The notes below the pieces were generated by a model. The model was not told the origin of the DNA. It did no database searches and was given only the letters and a program-made list of their open reading frames with translations. Made by a program: the position numbers and the translations under genes. A stretch of 64,000 nt of DNA, from NCBI RefSeq assembly GCF_023898315.1, contig NC_064615.1, positions 734,559,450-734,623,449 on the forward strand. Reading direction: 5' to 3'. This document shows, piece after piece, positions 29,514 to 42,306 of this stretch. The stretch comes from Schistocerca nitens. Taxonomy: Eukaryota > Arthropoda > Insecta > Orthoptera > Acrididae. Positions within the stretch are counted from its first letter, which is position 1; each line of letters opens with the position of its first letter.

Positions 29514-31494
29514 TATCCACCACTATTCTAAACATGTGCTTGAAAATGCGCGCAGTGCTCGAAACCTGTCACACATGAGGGATCAACAAAGGAGGTTAAA
29601 ACAGATGAGTTGAAACTATTTCTTTGTTTTGCACATTTCACCTATGTTAGGGGCATCACCTGGCCATAATGTTGCACAACAGCCGTACCGGTTGAGCTGT
29701 TGTGTAAAAGCGCTGTAAGATGTATCCCTCGTTACGTGCTTCGACAGGTGGTACGGACCTCATATAGAAGTGTCTTCAATGGGAGCAGAATGTTTGCACG
29801 TGGGGAAAATTCTTGTGATATATACCCTCAGTGGACATACATCTTTAAAAAATTCCTCCTGTTCTGTAGTGTGGACAACAAATGAGCTCATGATCAAGTA
29901 GCAGATACTCAGACCGTTGGGGGTAGAGGAGCTGCAGCCAGCACCAATGAGTGTTTAACGACTACTGAATAGCAGTGTGGGGCGCTTGTGGGGTTGTCGT
30001 AAGCAAGAACAGTTATACGACAGCTTTACAACCAGCACTAAAACCCAAATTCTGCATAAACCAGTAAATAATAGTGTGACAGTGGCCAAAGCAGGTCCTC
30101 GTGCAATAGCCGGGCCGTTGTCTTTTGACTGTTGAAAACAGACGAACTGAGTGTGGATATATTTTTCTTAATTGATTGTTTCTTTTCGTATTGATAAGAG
30201 GGAAGGAGTCAGGGAAATCTCATACCAGCGAACTGTATTGAAATATACACTTTCGTACAGTTACAGCGATCAAAAATGGGAGTAATATTCAACAAATGTA
30301 TTTCTTCTGGTGGTATTCTTACAAAAATCACAGCCAGTAATGATGTAAATGGTGTTCTTATGTAATTGGTGATGCTTCTTTTCGATTGTCAATTTTCGTA
30401 ATGTTAAGAAGGAGCGGAAGCATCTACGTCTGGGAGCATGGCATGATGCTTAAATGGTATGCGTCTGATCGATAAGTGGAGGCTGAAAATGAGAGGTGGC
30501 TGGGAAGGGTACTGGGACCTCCATATAATAATGTGGCAGGCACAACTACAGCTGATGGTGTAGACAGATTACGTCGTAGAGTCATGAGTTACGAAGAGAG
30601 AGTCTTAGGGCAGGACATAGAGAATGCGGCGCTGGCAGTGTGATGGAATATTGTACAGGTGCGACAGAAGCCTGAGACAGCAGAGCAGTGGGGACACATA
30701 GCAGTTCAGGCATCAATTTCACAAGAGGTATGGAATTTGCGTAAATGCTCTTGCATTTTGAGCGGAAATTGAGAATTTACTTAGCTGTTAGAGAATGCAT
30801 GTGCAAACGGGAAGACGAATGTGGAAGACAGGATCGAGTATAAGGCATTCTAGGCCAATCAAGAGGTAATATTTTGAGGGTGTAGAATTTGAGCTTGGTT
30901 GGGATATAGAACATGGTAATAGAGATAAACAAATAAGCAATTAATGAGTTTATGACTGAATGACTTATTATGAAGCCAGCATGTAGGCTGCTAAATGGAC
31001 TATGCTCACTGAACTGTAGTCAGGGCAGTTAGGAGCGCTATATTCTTAACTAAATTCAACATACATCTCACAAATTTACATAGATGACCCTGCCACATAT
31101 ATTTCAAAATGGTCAAAATCAATTTTATCCCTGGAAGAATACAAACAGTCATGGCTTAGATACAATTTAAAACATAATAATGTCTGCTTTTTTCTTTCGA
31201 TTGCTTAGCTCACAGTATAGTGAACACCTACATTTTTACATTTAATTACAAGACAACCTCCGGCTACTGTAACACAAGATCAGCTTCATGGACATCTGTC
31301 ACAAAGGTAGTAACAACTGATGTTATCATTTTTTCTTTTGTAAAATAACATGTTACATTCCTTACGAACACAACATAGGCATTGCGATTGTCAGTTACCT
31401 GTCATAATTTAACAAATGTGTCATTGTGGAGGCTGTTTCTGTAGGGCCTACACAAGATCCGTTTCTTCTGCACTCAATGATCCATCGATGCATT
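29514..31494. other. No gene recognised
   Basis: Two kilobases without a supported gene. Short frames at 29700-29885 and others look like chance. A segment at 30400-30650 has even base composition and might be a worn repeat, but no motif could be assigned. Confidence 0.4.
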
Positions 31495-31706
31495 CTAAAT
31501 CTACACCTATATGAATACTCCGCAAGCCACCTGCCAGTGTATGGCGGAGGGTATTTCTGATACCAACAACGGCGCTCCTCTTACTGTTCACTTCGCGAAT
31601 GGCGCGTAGGAACGACAATTGTCGGTGAGCCTCTGTATTACCTCTGATTTCGAGAATTTTCTCGTCGTCATCATTTCGCGAGTTGTATGTCGGAATGTGT
31701 AGTCCC

Positions 31707-31898
31707 GCCGGCCTTTTTGGCTGAGCGGTTCTAGGCGCTTCAGTCCGGAACCGCGCTGCTGCTACGGTCGCAGGTTCGAATCCTGCCTCGGGCATGGATG
31801 TGTGTGCTGTCCTTAGGTTAGTTAGGTTTAAGTAGTTCTAAGTTCTAGGGGACTGATGACCTCAGATGTTAAGTCCCACAGTGCTCAGAGCCATTTCA
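31707..31898 (+). mobile_element. tRNA-derived SINE, family 1, copy 8
   Basis: Forward copy with head TGGCTGAGCGGTTCTAGG and B box GGTTCGAATCC. I could not see a clear target duplication in the LINE flanks, so the ends are approximate. Confidence 0.88.
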
Positions 31899-31947
31899 AG
31901 CATTTTCGTGTTGTCCGACTCTTCCCGGAGAATATTCTCTCGAAATT

Positions 31948-33280
31948 TTAATAGTAAACTTCTCCGTGATTCACAATGCCTCTCTTGTAGCGTCTGCCAT
32001 TGGAGTTTGTTGAGCATCTCTGTAACCTCTCGCTCTGGTAAAGCGATTCTGTAATGAAACTCACGGCTCTAAGTTGGATCTTCTCTGCCTTGTTCATCAG
32101 TCCTACCTGGTAACGGTCCCAGACTAATGAACAATACTCAATACTTGGGCGAACAATGACTTCGTCGATAAGGTACATTTCCTTAAGATCCTTTCTATGG
32201 ATCTCAGTCTGGCATTTGATTTTCCTACTATTTACTGTATGTAGTTACTCCACTTAAGTTCGCTCTGGATAAATACTCCTAGATATTTTGCGGTAGATAC
32301 TGTTTCCAGCAAATTTTCTTCAATGGTGTAGTTGTACGGCATTTGATTTTGTCCCCTGTGTGCATGCAGTATGTTACATTTTTATTGACGTTCCGGTTCA
32401 ACTGCTAGTCGCTGCAACATTAATCAGGTACTTTTGCAAATCGGTAGCGTCTTATAGCGTTGTTACCTTCTTGTAGACAATCGTTTCATTCGGCAATACC
32501 CTTTGGAGATTCGACATTTTTTACTAGATATTTTACATGTATCGTAAATACTAGCAGTCCTATCACATTTCCTTGGCGTACTCCGGTAATTACCTCTACA
32601 TCTGTCGATTCCGTTTGTTAAGAGCGGAGTGTTGATTGTGTCTTCATGTAAGTCTTGAATCCAGTCGCAACTCTGTTCCGGTACCCGGGAAGCTCGTATT
32701 TTTTTCACTAAACGGTAGAGTGGGACGGTGCCAAATGTCGTCCTGAAATCGGGGAACATAGCATTAACATGAGTGCCGTTGTCCACAGCGCTATGGGTCT
32801 CATGGAGGAGCAGAGCTCGCTCGGTTTCGCAGGACTTCTGTTTGCGCAATCAACGCTGATTTATGTAGAGGAGACTTTCTTTCTTCAAAAGTGTCATAAT
32901 TCTTGAGCATAAAAAATTTCCATAATTCTACATCAATTTGACGTGAAGAATATAGGCCCATAATTATGTGCACTTCTCCTACGACTCTTCTTAGAAACAG
33001 AAATGACCTGCGCTATTTCCAGTCGCTAGGTACCCTTCGTTGCTCCCGCGATCTACAATAAATTTTTGCTAGAAGGTAAGGAAGTTGTTCCACATTGTCT
33101 TTGTAGAAAACTGAGGTGTCCCATTTCATCCTGATGCCTTTCCAACAACTAAGCGATTGACACTGCTTTTCTGTTTCGCAGTCGGTTATCTCAGTATCTG
33201 CGACTCCGCAGTTAAACAATTTCCGAAGACAGAATTCAGTATTTCGGCGCCATTGTGGTACTAAGTGACTGAATTGAAGA
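31948..33280 (-). pseudogene. LINE reverse transcriptase remnants
   Basis: Reading 5' to 3' on the minus strand: an R-R-V-P-S-D-W-K segment at about 33013, then A-V-D-N-G-T-H-V-N and a D-F-R-T-T-F-G-T-V-P (from D-F-R-K-A-F-D-T-V-P) near 32760, then the post-palm C-I-E-Y-C-S-L-V-W-type tail near 32120. The F-A-D-D box is not in frame. Confidence 0.75.
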
Positions 33281-33287
33281 TTTCGGC

Positions 33288-33474
33288 GCCGGCCGCGGTG
33301 GTCTAGCGGTTCTAAGCGCTCAGTCCGGAACCGCGGGACTGCTACGGTCGCAGGTTCGAATCCTGCCTCGGGCATGGATGTGTGTGATGTCCTTAGGTTA
33401 GTTAGGTTTAATTAGTTCTAAGTTCTAGGCGACTGATGACCTCAGAAGTTAAGTCGCATAGTGCTCAGAGCCAT
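33288..33474 (+). mobile_element. tRNA-derived SINE, family 1, copy 9
   Basis: Forward copy with a perfect 14-bp target duplication TTGAAGATTTCGGC (33274-33287 and 33475-33488) within the LINE. Confidence 0.94.
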
Positions 33475-33993
33475 TTGAAGATTTCGGCCCGTTCAGTGAT
33501 TGTACATGAGCCCAAAACCTCTTAGGGTTTTTAGTCGCACTGCCTGACTAAATTTTACTTTCGGAGTCATTGAACGCTTCTCTCATTGCTATCGTTACAC
33601 TCACTTTCACTTCGTCCAGCTTTTGTTTTTAAATGTGCGTTTTGATTTCTACTGTATCTGTGATGAGTCTCTCCTTGTTTACATAACAGTTTTATGACAC
33701 GGCTATTACAGCATAATGGGTCTTTGGCAACCCTTAAGACATTGTTCGCTTGTCTAAAGATGAATCATGTTTTTCAGGTTTTTTTTTCGTTTTTACTCCA
33801 CATCTTCTTCCTCAACACTGAATACTTGCTGTTGACTATCGTAGAGATACTTCACAATTTGTATTCTGTCACCCTTGCTAGGAAGAAACGTTTTTGTGCG
33901 TTTTTTAAAAGTTTTTTTAATAGCCGTAGTCATAGCTGCTATTACAGACTTGTGATCACTGATACCTTCCTCTGCTTCAACTGATTAGATAAG

Positions 33994-34467
33994 TTAATGT
34001 GCGTTTGTTGCTAGGAGGTCTAAGACATTACCCACTCGACTTTGTTCTCTAATTGTCTGCTTGAAGTAATTTTCGGATATGATATTCTCAATGACGTCAG
34101 ACGAATCCCTGTCTCTGGCACCAGTTTTAATAACATGACACTCACAGCTTATAACACGGAAGTTGAAGTCACCCCATATTACAACAGCGTGATCAGGAGG
34201 GGTTTTAATGATATGACTCAAGTTTTCTCTGAAACGCAGTACCAGTACATCTCCTGACTTAGGTGGTCTATAAAAGCATCCAATTACCATTTTTGACCGA
34301 CATTTGATGCTTAACATCACCAAGATTAATTCACATTCGGAATCAATGAGAACCTGGTTAGATATTATCGAATTCCCTACTGAAATAACGATGCCGCCAC
34401 GACTGGTGACTAACCTATCCTTACGATAAACGTTCCAATCTGAACTTAGGATTTTATTGCCGTTCAC
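33994..34467 (-). pseudogene. LINE apurinic-type endonuclease domain
   Basis: About 157 open codons with S-R-G-G-I-V-I-S-V, I-G-C-F-Y-R-P-P and V-V-I-W-G-D-F-N-F, the strands and active-site Asp/Asn of APE-like LINE endonucleases that nick target DNA. The frame lacks the first motifs and is cut from its RT by frameshifts. Confidence 0.85.
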
Positions 34468-34480
34468 CTCTGTTTTCTAG

Positions 34481-36038
34481 TTAATTCTGTGCCTAGTATT
34501 ATCTGGTCCAGAGTATCGAGCAGAGGGGCTGGTGACACAGCGGCATCTGCAATAACATTTATTTTCCAGGATGAGTTTATTTATAAATCTGCCTCATTGC
34601 CTCGTACATTGGCCTCGTATCAGTGCTTGCAGCGAAGAAGCACTTGCGCACCCCGTCAATGAGTAATGACGTCAGATCCGCAGGTCAGACTGTCGTGGGC
34701 GAGTGTTGTCGGCAGGCGGCGACGTGGGGATGGGCAGCCCCTGCCGTTCTGCAGTACAGTACGGCCCTGCACCTTAGAAATCTTGTAGGCAGCCAGTAGT
34801 GTGTGTAGGAGAGGATAGCCAGCTGTGTGGTCCAAGAGTCATTTGTCGGGAAGAATAGGCCTTCAAACGAAATGAAGAGATCGGTCGGCAGTGATGGCCG
34901 CCGAGTTACAAGTCTTCTCAGTTGACGAGACATTGGGCGGATTGCCTGTCGTCAATGTAGAAATAATGATGAGGACAACGAGACATCCTCTCCCCGAACA
35001 GAGAAACTCTCCGACCTGATCGGAGGTCGAATGCAGGCCCGCTGCATCGTAGTCAGATGTACTGACCATTTTCTAAGAGTCTGGTCATCCACCAGTGTAC
35101 CACATCTGTACGCTGTGAAGGTGACATCTTGCTGATCAGCTGCGTTTGACCCTCAGTGGGGGGAGTGGGTGTAGCGCTTCATTCTCCTCCGCATCGACAA
35201 TGTTCCAGTAAGCAGCAACAGCAGACCGTGCCTGTGGCTTGCATTAGTTTGGCTGCGTCTTACTGGTTAAGTCAGAGAGGAGGTAGCAGGCAGCTATCAT
35301 CGATCAACTTGTCACGGCTACACTGAAACTCCGTAGATTGTTATACTCTCTGCTTCTAGTGGTACGGACAGAATGGAAGCATGAATGAATGTATCTTTGA
35401 GTTCCGGAAGCTACATTATTTCAAGAGTCCATGGTTATGATGTGGTGGTCTTGGGTACATTATCAAATTTTCCCTCCTTTGCTGGTATAAACAGCGGTCG
35501 TACCCTTGCCGTGGTGGTTGATTAATTTTATGGAATGCCGCTCATGTTGCCTAAACAGAACTTTATCAAGTACACGACCAGTTCAGACCTTGTATTAGCC
35601 CATTATCAAATGTATCTAAAGTTTATGCTGTTGAGTATCAATAGAGCTATAATTATTCTGATCAGTAATTATTCTCGCTCGCTGAGCTTGTGTCTCTCTG
35701 CAGCGTTTGACTATTGCAGCGGTGTTCTGGCAGTTGAAGTTATAAAGTGTTACTCCACACTGCCCAACGATGTTGAATTACGGTGTTTGCTCTTTTGCTT
35801 CCATCCCTCGTAGGAAGCCTGTTGCCTTCCTTCTACTACATCAGCAAAACGCCATCCTGACTTTCTGATTGCTACACCAGCCCCGAACTGTCTTCCTATG
35901 CTCTGAGCTCGATCGGTAGAACTTTAAAAATTTTCGGCTTCTGTACTGAAATTACTAAGTGACGCGGCACTCCTCTCTTTTTCCAAAACAGTCGTTTTAA
36001 GTGTTCCCTCTGATAATCTTCTGCAAAAATCGCATACA
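34481..36038. other. No gene recognised
   Basis: No supported gene. The short frame at 35535-35813 has no recognisable features. Confidence 0.4.
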
Positions 36039-36039
36039 T

Positions 36040-36108
<69 letters not shown>
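36039..36108. repeat. Compound microsatellite (CA)n(TA)n
   Basis: About 10 CA and 22 TA units, the same compound type as at 16800-16889, but no tRNA-like unit was found beside it. Confidence 0.95.
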
Positions 36109-36110
<2 letters not shown>

Positions 36111-37079
36111 GCCGTATCATGTGCCAGTTACTCCGACATTTTTACTCACGTGAGATGCCCTACATGGGTCTTTCTCTTTTGTACCATTAATTCTATACCA
36201 TTATTGTTAAGTTCTGGTTTGAAGAACCCTTTTGAAAGTTTCCTTATGTTATTCGTACTTCTGTCCTTACAAGTTATCACAAATTTACGGTTTCTCTTAC
36301 TCTATTATTTGCACGTTATGTCAGTAAACCTCTCAACAAGTATTTGCTGTGTCACTAGGTCCAGTAAATGAATGTCTGAACACAACTGAAGTACGCAAAT
36401 TGCTATGAGAATACCGGCAAACTCGTGGTTGTAATGCCGATATTATGATGTTTCGTCGTCGGTTCCGTTGACATTGCTGAAATGACTGAAACATTTGTCC
36501 CATGGAAATTATCCCTTGCTGAGATCCTGCTAGTGTATCTAAAGCTCATATGACGTCAGTATTTAGGGCGTTGTTAAGATATGTTACATCTTGTGATGGA
36601 TATACTTCTTTCGCCAATGCAGTACAGGGTGGCTTAGTTGGAGTACACTCGTACCCACGACTGTATCTGGTAGGCCGAAGTTCGTCCCGGCTATCACACA
36701 AGTTGTACCGTTCCGCAAAATGCCACTGTTGCTTAAATCGAACTTTGCCATCTCCTTAGATTTTTCATTCTCATAGCAAATTAGATCCATTGTGCTTAAC
36801 TTCTGAATATGAGGTTGTGGAGTCAATATTTCCTTCAAGCATTTCGTTGCTTCTGCTTAACCTAGCGATGGTTGCACTTTGTCTGTGTTTCACTTTGCAC
36901 TTCTCTGACTGCAGAAGAGGTGATGCTCTCCTTCAGACACTTCTGTTGATCTCAAGTCACATACAAGCTCAGAAATTATCAATATCTCTTGCGTCTTCAC
37001 TTGCATCAATCTACCCATCGTATCCAATCCTACTGAATAAGGGTGAATCGGATAAAACTGGTACCGAATGTTCATTGCA
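36109..37079. other. No gene recognised
   Basis: Nothing that can be named. It may include the 3' part of the worn retroelement to the right, but no LTR could be delimited. Confidence 0.35.
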
Positions 37080-38181
37080 ATGACTGGTAGTCAGATCAAT
37101 AGGTAAAACGTTTCTCTGCTGTACATGTTTCCAGGGTCCCTGTATGCTAAAATGTCCCCAACTTCTTTCCGACACTTCTATCACGTGCTATTGTTGAGCA
37201 GGAAATTCTTTTCCGCTAGGCACAACCCTGTCAGGAATTGTTGTGCCGGTAATGACACCGAATTCAGTTGTCTGTTTACGGCATGGTAAACTGCTTCTTG
37301 TAAAGTCTCTACTGTCAACCCCGTGGGAGTCTGGTTACTACTATGCTGCTGTCTAGTAAGCTCAACCGCTTCTGTGAACCTCCGAAATCACTGTTTTCTT
37401 TTTTCATTGTATCGTAGGTCTACTGGGCTAAGTCTGTAGTAAACTCATTCAACCATTTTGGTATTGTTTAGAATGTCCTGTTCTAAATTCGACAATTGCA
37501 TAGTATGCCATTCTGATATGGGTCCGGTGGTGCTTGCGTGAGTTGCACTTGCCCAATTGTGTCATTCATGTTCTGAATATCTTTGTTATCTCTCATTCCA
37601 AACCCTATCTTTAATAATTTGCCTCCTGCTTTGACCACACTCTTTTTCTGCCAACTAGCAACCGTGGTAGAATGTCAGTGATCTGGCTCGTTCAAATGGC
37701 TCTGAGCACTATGGGACTCAACTTCTGAGGTCATTAGTCCCCTAGAACTTAGAACTAGTTAAACCTAACTAACCTAAGGACATCACACACATCCTTGCCC
37801 GAGGCAGGATTCGAACCTGCGACCGTAGCGGTCTCGCGGTTCCAGACTGCAGCACCTAGAACCGCATGACCACTTCGGCCGGCGGTCAGTGATCTGTCTC
37901 AGTTTTCCCTATGATAGCGTAAGTTCCTCATATTCGCCCTGAAATTCCATGAGAATTTTGTTACCTTGTGGTTCCCTGTGTAACTCTACGAATGCATCCT
38001 GCAACCTGCGAGTTTCATTCCTTTTCTCCAACACATCAACAGTCAATGTCAGTTTCCAATGAGGACAGGTTAATAGCACATCCAGTTGTTGGGAAAACGA
38101 CACATCTGTCTTTAACAGCTGTATGTGCACTGTATGCTTTGCTCTTCTGTTGATGACATGTTGCAACACTAGGATTACCAT
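37080..38181 (-). pseudogene. Env-like (insect retroelement envelope) remnant
   Basis: Minus-strand fragment beginning in the frame 37909-38181, continuing in other frames beyond a SINE. It shows a basic cleavage-like cluster (R-K-R) followed shortly by G-G-K-L-L-K, the arrangement seen in envelope-fusion proteins of insect errantiviruses and baculovirus F-like proteins. Multiple stops, frameshifts and the SINE at 37690-37884 break it. No matching pol or LTR was identified here. Assignment rests on short motifs only. Confidence 0.42.
37690..37884 (-). mobile_element. tRNA-derived SINE, family 1, copy 10
   Basis: Reverse copy with perfect 12-bp target duplication GTCAGTGATCTG (37674-37685 and 37885-37896). 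Confidence 0.93.
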
Positions 38182-38421
38182 AGCCTGTTTCGCTGTCCCT
38201 GGTGATCCACCATATGGGAGACAGTAATCTTTGTCATTCCCTCCCTCCTTCCAAATTTGTTCACTTAATAAAACAAGTAAGAAATATCACATAGCAAAAA
38301 TACAACTGTAACTAATATAAATTCTCAATACACTGGAACAAAAATAGAAAAAAGACGCATTTATAAAATATCACAATTATCAAGTATCTGTCAGCAATAA
38401 CTCAATTAAGCCTGAATATTA

Positions 38422-39860
38422 CTACTTGTCGTGAGACCTCAACGCGTAGGGTATATAGTGTCCAGGACAGGGCCGGCCAGAAATTCTGCACGCGTGCGGT
38501 GCTCCTGCACGTGTGCAACTTCCGGTTCACAGCGTGCACGCCGCAGCCGTCAGCGTTCATGTAGTGCATGTTTCTACCCACAGATGTCGCTTTATCCACT
38601 TGCTGGGATACCCTGTACCGGCGCATTCTAGTGCTCTTTCCACAGCTTGCAAGCCAACCGTGGGAAGGTATTTCGCGTATTAAACATTTAAAATACTGTC
38701 ACAGTCTACTCATTGAGACAACTACATTTATGTTAACAGTTTAACCCAGCAAGACATGTAATACAGTTAACAACCGTTGGTTTTTATTAAGGCAGCTTGA
38801 CTGACGGCACGTAAATACGCGTAATGTTTTTGAGCTAGTATTTAAGAAAGAGAGCACTTAGCGACTTCCAACGAACCTTATTCATGATTTCAAATAACAT
38901 TAAACTAATGCAAGGTTTCCTATAACTAATTCTCGGTGCCCTCAGTTACACCCACATAATTTCTGTCTCACTGACCTCTGAACAGAATGATAACCGCAGA
39001 CCTCTCGATGATCACCTGTTATTTCAATACCATTATTGCTATCTCTTTCATCAGTTTCGTCTGAAATCTGCATAATAACCGACAATTAGATGAATGTTAT
39101 GTTCTATCGACTTCAGCTGAGCGTAGCCCTTCATATATATTTTTTAAAAAAACCTAAATGTAAGTATGCATTGAAACAATCGGTTTAATGACCAATTTTC
39201 CTCTTGCTTGTACCACATAAACAGGGAAATGGAGCCGCCGGCGTTCATTTAGAACACATGTCTAATAACAGATGTCGCTGTCGCTCCCTGTCGCACACGT
39301 GCGCACATGTGCAGCACTTCCGCACGTCTGCACACTGTGCAGCGTTTGGCCGGCCCTGGTCCAGGACGTTCTTTGTTGTGAAGGTTAGGCCCCTGTAATC
39401 CAACCCGGATCAACCAAGTCTGCAACAGAGTCTGATGAGGTGGCCAGGCATCAACATAGCAGTCATACGAAATATCTTCTATGTATGACCAGTTTGTGTC
39501 ACTGGCCGGATCTAACAGAAACGCTTTTCTTAGACAGATGTTAATTTTCTGCCCTGATCTTTTGTCATGTCTTAAATACGTAGGGTCATGGTTGTCTCCT
39601 AGCGTTATTAGTTCTTTTCTGGTCACAATATGCTCTTTGTCTGAGCTATCAATTTCATTGGCTCTAATGACGTCTATCTTTACTTTGAAGTTTTCGTATT
39701 GGTCGTGAACGTCAATAATTCGTAAGCTATCGTTGTCCATACCTAACTCCTCTTGCCTACTGACAACAGTTAGTCCCGCTGGCGTTTCGTATGTCAGAAA
39801 TGCTTCATTTGTAACGATGCGGATTTCATCCCCTTCTATTCTCCTTCTCCTAGTGACCAT
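38422..39860 (-). pseudogene. Unrecognised ~180-codon ORF split by a hAT element
   Basis: Starts at ATG 39860-39858. An open frame of about 167 codons runs into the hAT element that ends at 39358; on the far side of the element the same frame continues for about 12 codons to TAG at 38424-38422. The coded part is charged, starting M-V-T-R-R-R-R, without membrane segments or a domain I recognise. It lies upstream of the env-like remnant on the same strand, so it could belong to the same worn element. Confidence 0.5.
38468..39358. mobile_element. Nonautonomous hAT element
   Basis: 891 bp with perfect 12-bp terminal inverted repeats CAGGGCCGGCCA / TGGCCGGCCCTG and a perfect 8-bp target duplication GTCCAGGA (38460-38467 and 39359-39366), diagnostic of the hAT superfamily. 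Subterminal regions are rich in GCACGTGTGC-like motifs on both sides, probable transposase-binding sites. No transposase frame inside. Confidence 0.93.
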
Positions 39861-40142
39861 TTTCTTTCCCTACCATCAATTTAAACATTATTGTCTGTTC
39901 GCGCAATTTTCGCAGCGCCTTTTTTCTCACTTTTTACCATCTCTTTAACAATTGCTGCTCGCAAATTTTGCACGACACTAAATACTTCTATTTCAGCCTA
40001 ACTATTGGGCCATGTCGTATTCTCGACATTTCATTTTCTCCTTTCACTACCACCTAACCCTCTGGTCGCATAATTACTTTCTAAATCCTCCCACTCACAT
40101 TGATTTAGCCCTTGCTACAGATCATCGATCTGCTAGCGCCGT

Positions 40143-40342
40143 CGGCCGCTGTGGCCGAGCGGTTCTAGGCGCTTCAGTTCGGAACCACGCTGCTGCTACG
40201 GTCGCAGTTTCGAATCCTGCCTCGGGCATGGAAGTGTGTGATGTCCTTAGGTTAGTTAGGTTTAAGCAGTTCTAAGTTTAGGGGACTGATGACATCAGAT
40301 GTTAAATCCCATTATGCTCATAGTCATTTGAACGATTTTTTC
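40143..40342 (+). mobile_element. tRNA-derived SINE, family 1, copy 11
   Basis: Forward copy with a slightly altered B box (AGTTTCGAATCC). Possible short target duplication CTAGCGCC/CTAACGCC (40133-40140, 40343-40350). Confidence 0.87.
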
Positions 40343-40540
40343 CTAACGCCAATTTGCGATCTCTAACAACTCACTTTCGCAAATCATATCGTTATTTAAA
40401 CTGTTGTCAGTGCTTTCTTCCTCGCCTACAAGCATTTTCACGTTGTCTCTTTCTAGGGTGTCGTTATCTACTAAACCAGATTCATTGCATACTACTAGGA
40501 CGTCTTCGTTCTGTCCTGCTGCCGCAATTACAGCTTCCAC
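40343..40540 (-). pseudogene. Unrecognised acidic ORF fragment
   Basis: 65 open codons, very rich in Asp, Glu and Asn, ending at the border of the SINE insertion. Same strand as the ORF at 38422-39860 and the env-like remnant. No domain recognised; perhaps part of the same worn retroelement. Confidence 0.3.
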
Positions 40541-41629
40541 ACCGACAGCTGATTAATCTGACGTATTTGTTGCTAGTGGGAGCTCTGCCCGCAAGCTAGT
40601 ATTTGTTTCATGGCCTGCCGCCGTGACTCATAACTGAGCGCACCTGTAGCTTCGTTTGTAGTGTCCTCAGGTAATTTGCGGTCGCTCCTACGTGTACAAA
40701 GTTTATTACATTTAAGTCGGTACTGTTTCTTTTATTTGGGCCATGACAACCTGTCTGCCATAGTTTTGCAAGCAACATACTCGGTACTCACTTTTTTGGG
40801 ATGTTCCCGTCCTTGTAACGTCGCGATGCAAGTTCCCTACAAGGAACTGCTGAAGTACCTCGATCTCTGCCCCTTCCTCTTTGAGCCATGTTCACGAACA
40901 GTGGCGACTACTGTGTAAGAGCACGTCAACACCCTTACTTTTGACTCCTTGCGGATTTATTGGTTGTATTTCTTTGAAAGCTATTAAACGCAGCATAGAT
41001 ACAACAATCTGAACTACACGGCTCTTAAACCTACCGCGCTGTTCTGCCTTGCTACTCCTTTAGGCTCTGTGAAATTTGGCATCAGGTTCGGGAGCATACC
41101 TTCAGTTGTGAGCGTTTTAAGGAGCTTTAGCGCATGCGCGACTGGCGTGACGAAATTAATTGCCTTATGGGTCACATATATACACATTTGACAAACAATA
41201 TGCATAGCTCAAGGCGTGCGCAGCTAGGACTTAACACTCAGCTACAAGTTTATATCAACGCCTCTAGGTGGTAGCACACTGCAGCAGATGTATATCTCCA
41301 AGCGCTTTGCAGTTGGCATAAATCCGTTAAATGACAGCACACTGCTCAAATATATCAGTTTACTCACTTTATGGTTAATTTTGATCGGACGTCAGTATAT
41401 GTTTATATTAAGTTTTGGACTGTATCATACAATAATCTTTTTGTATTCCTAATAAGAGAATGCACCATTTTAGTGGGTTTATGTTACCTGTAGTGAAGAG
41501 ACCATATTGGTAGACATGTGTAACTGAATTTAATCATGTCCACCAATGGCAGTTCGTGTTTGAAGTTCGGTGTTTACTGCGTGGGTGTCAATAAAAATAC
41601 AGTGAATCGGCTTTCGTGTGCATTGTGAA
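40541..41629. other. No gene recognised
   Basis: No supported gene or repeat. Confidence 0.4.
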
Positions 41630-42306
41630 GATGAACTCTGTTGATCTATTTTAAGCGCCAACAGAAAACTAAATTACCGAAAAAGTTTGCCGCAAAGGAA
41701 ATAGGGCCTCCCAGACCAGATCTGTTGATTGAAAAAGTGATGAAACCAAATAAGCTTGACTGCAAGCGAACGTTTAACAAAGCCCAAGTGGGTGTGTCGG
41801 TGCAACGTAAGAAGTGCACTGTATTTTCTTTCATGTCTGATTTTCACCCCGGAAGTCAATCCATGAACTGATACAGATGTTAGGGATTTTGTACATTTGT
41901 CTGAAAATTTTTTTAGAAAAGACGAAAACTCCTACTTGCACAAAAATGCGAACGTTGGATGTGAATTCTCAGCTTGACAGTGTATACAGGGAGTGTGTGA
42001 GGAAATATAGTGAGGAACAGGGCAGCTGAGTTAGCTTACCGTGCTCACGACGAAAGGGAATATTCCGAAAGCTCGACAGTATTATTGGGTTTGAAAATTT
42101 CAGAAGTGCTACTAATGGCTCAATAAAGGAACACTTACGAACTGCAATTGTGTTTAAAGGTACATCAAAAACAGTTCAGAATGAACTTCTAGATTGTATG
42201 CTAAGTGTATGCAGATAAATAATACCGCAATAAATTGTAGGTGCCTATTACTTAGCAATAATGGCAGACGAAACAGCAGATTTGTCTACCACGCAACAGT
42301 TGGTGA

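Larger units (their letters stand above)
31495..34480 (-). mobile_element. LINE, degenerate, with two SINE insertions
   Basis: Minus-strand non-LTR retrotransposon, 3' end near 31495 (inverse of the (GATGTA)-type tail and of CTTGCGGAGTATNNATG seen in the LINE at 22055-24059). It retains an endonuclease region (33994-34467), RT fragments (about 32463-33280) and a C-terminal tail (31500-32178). Many frame breaks; inactive. Confidence 0.82.
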
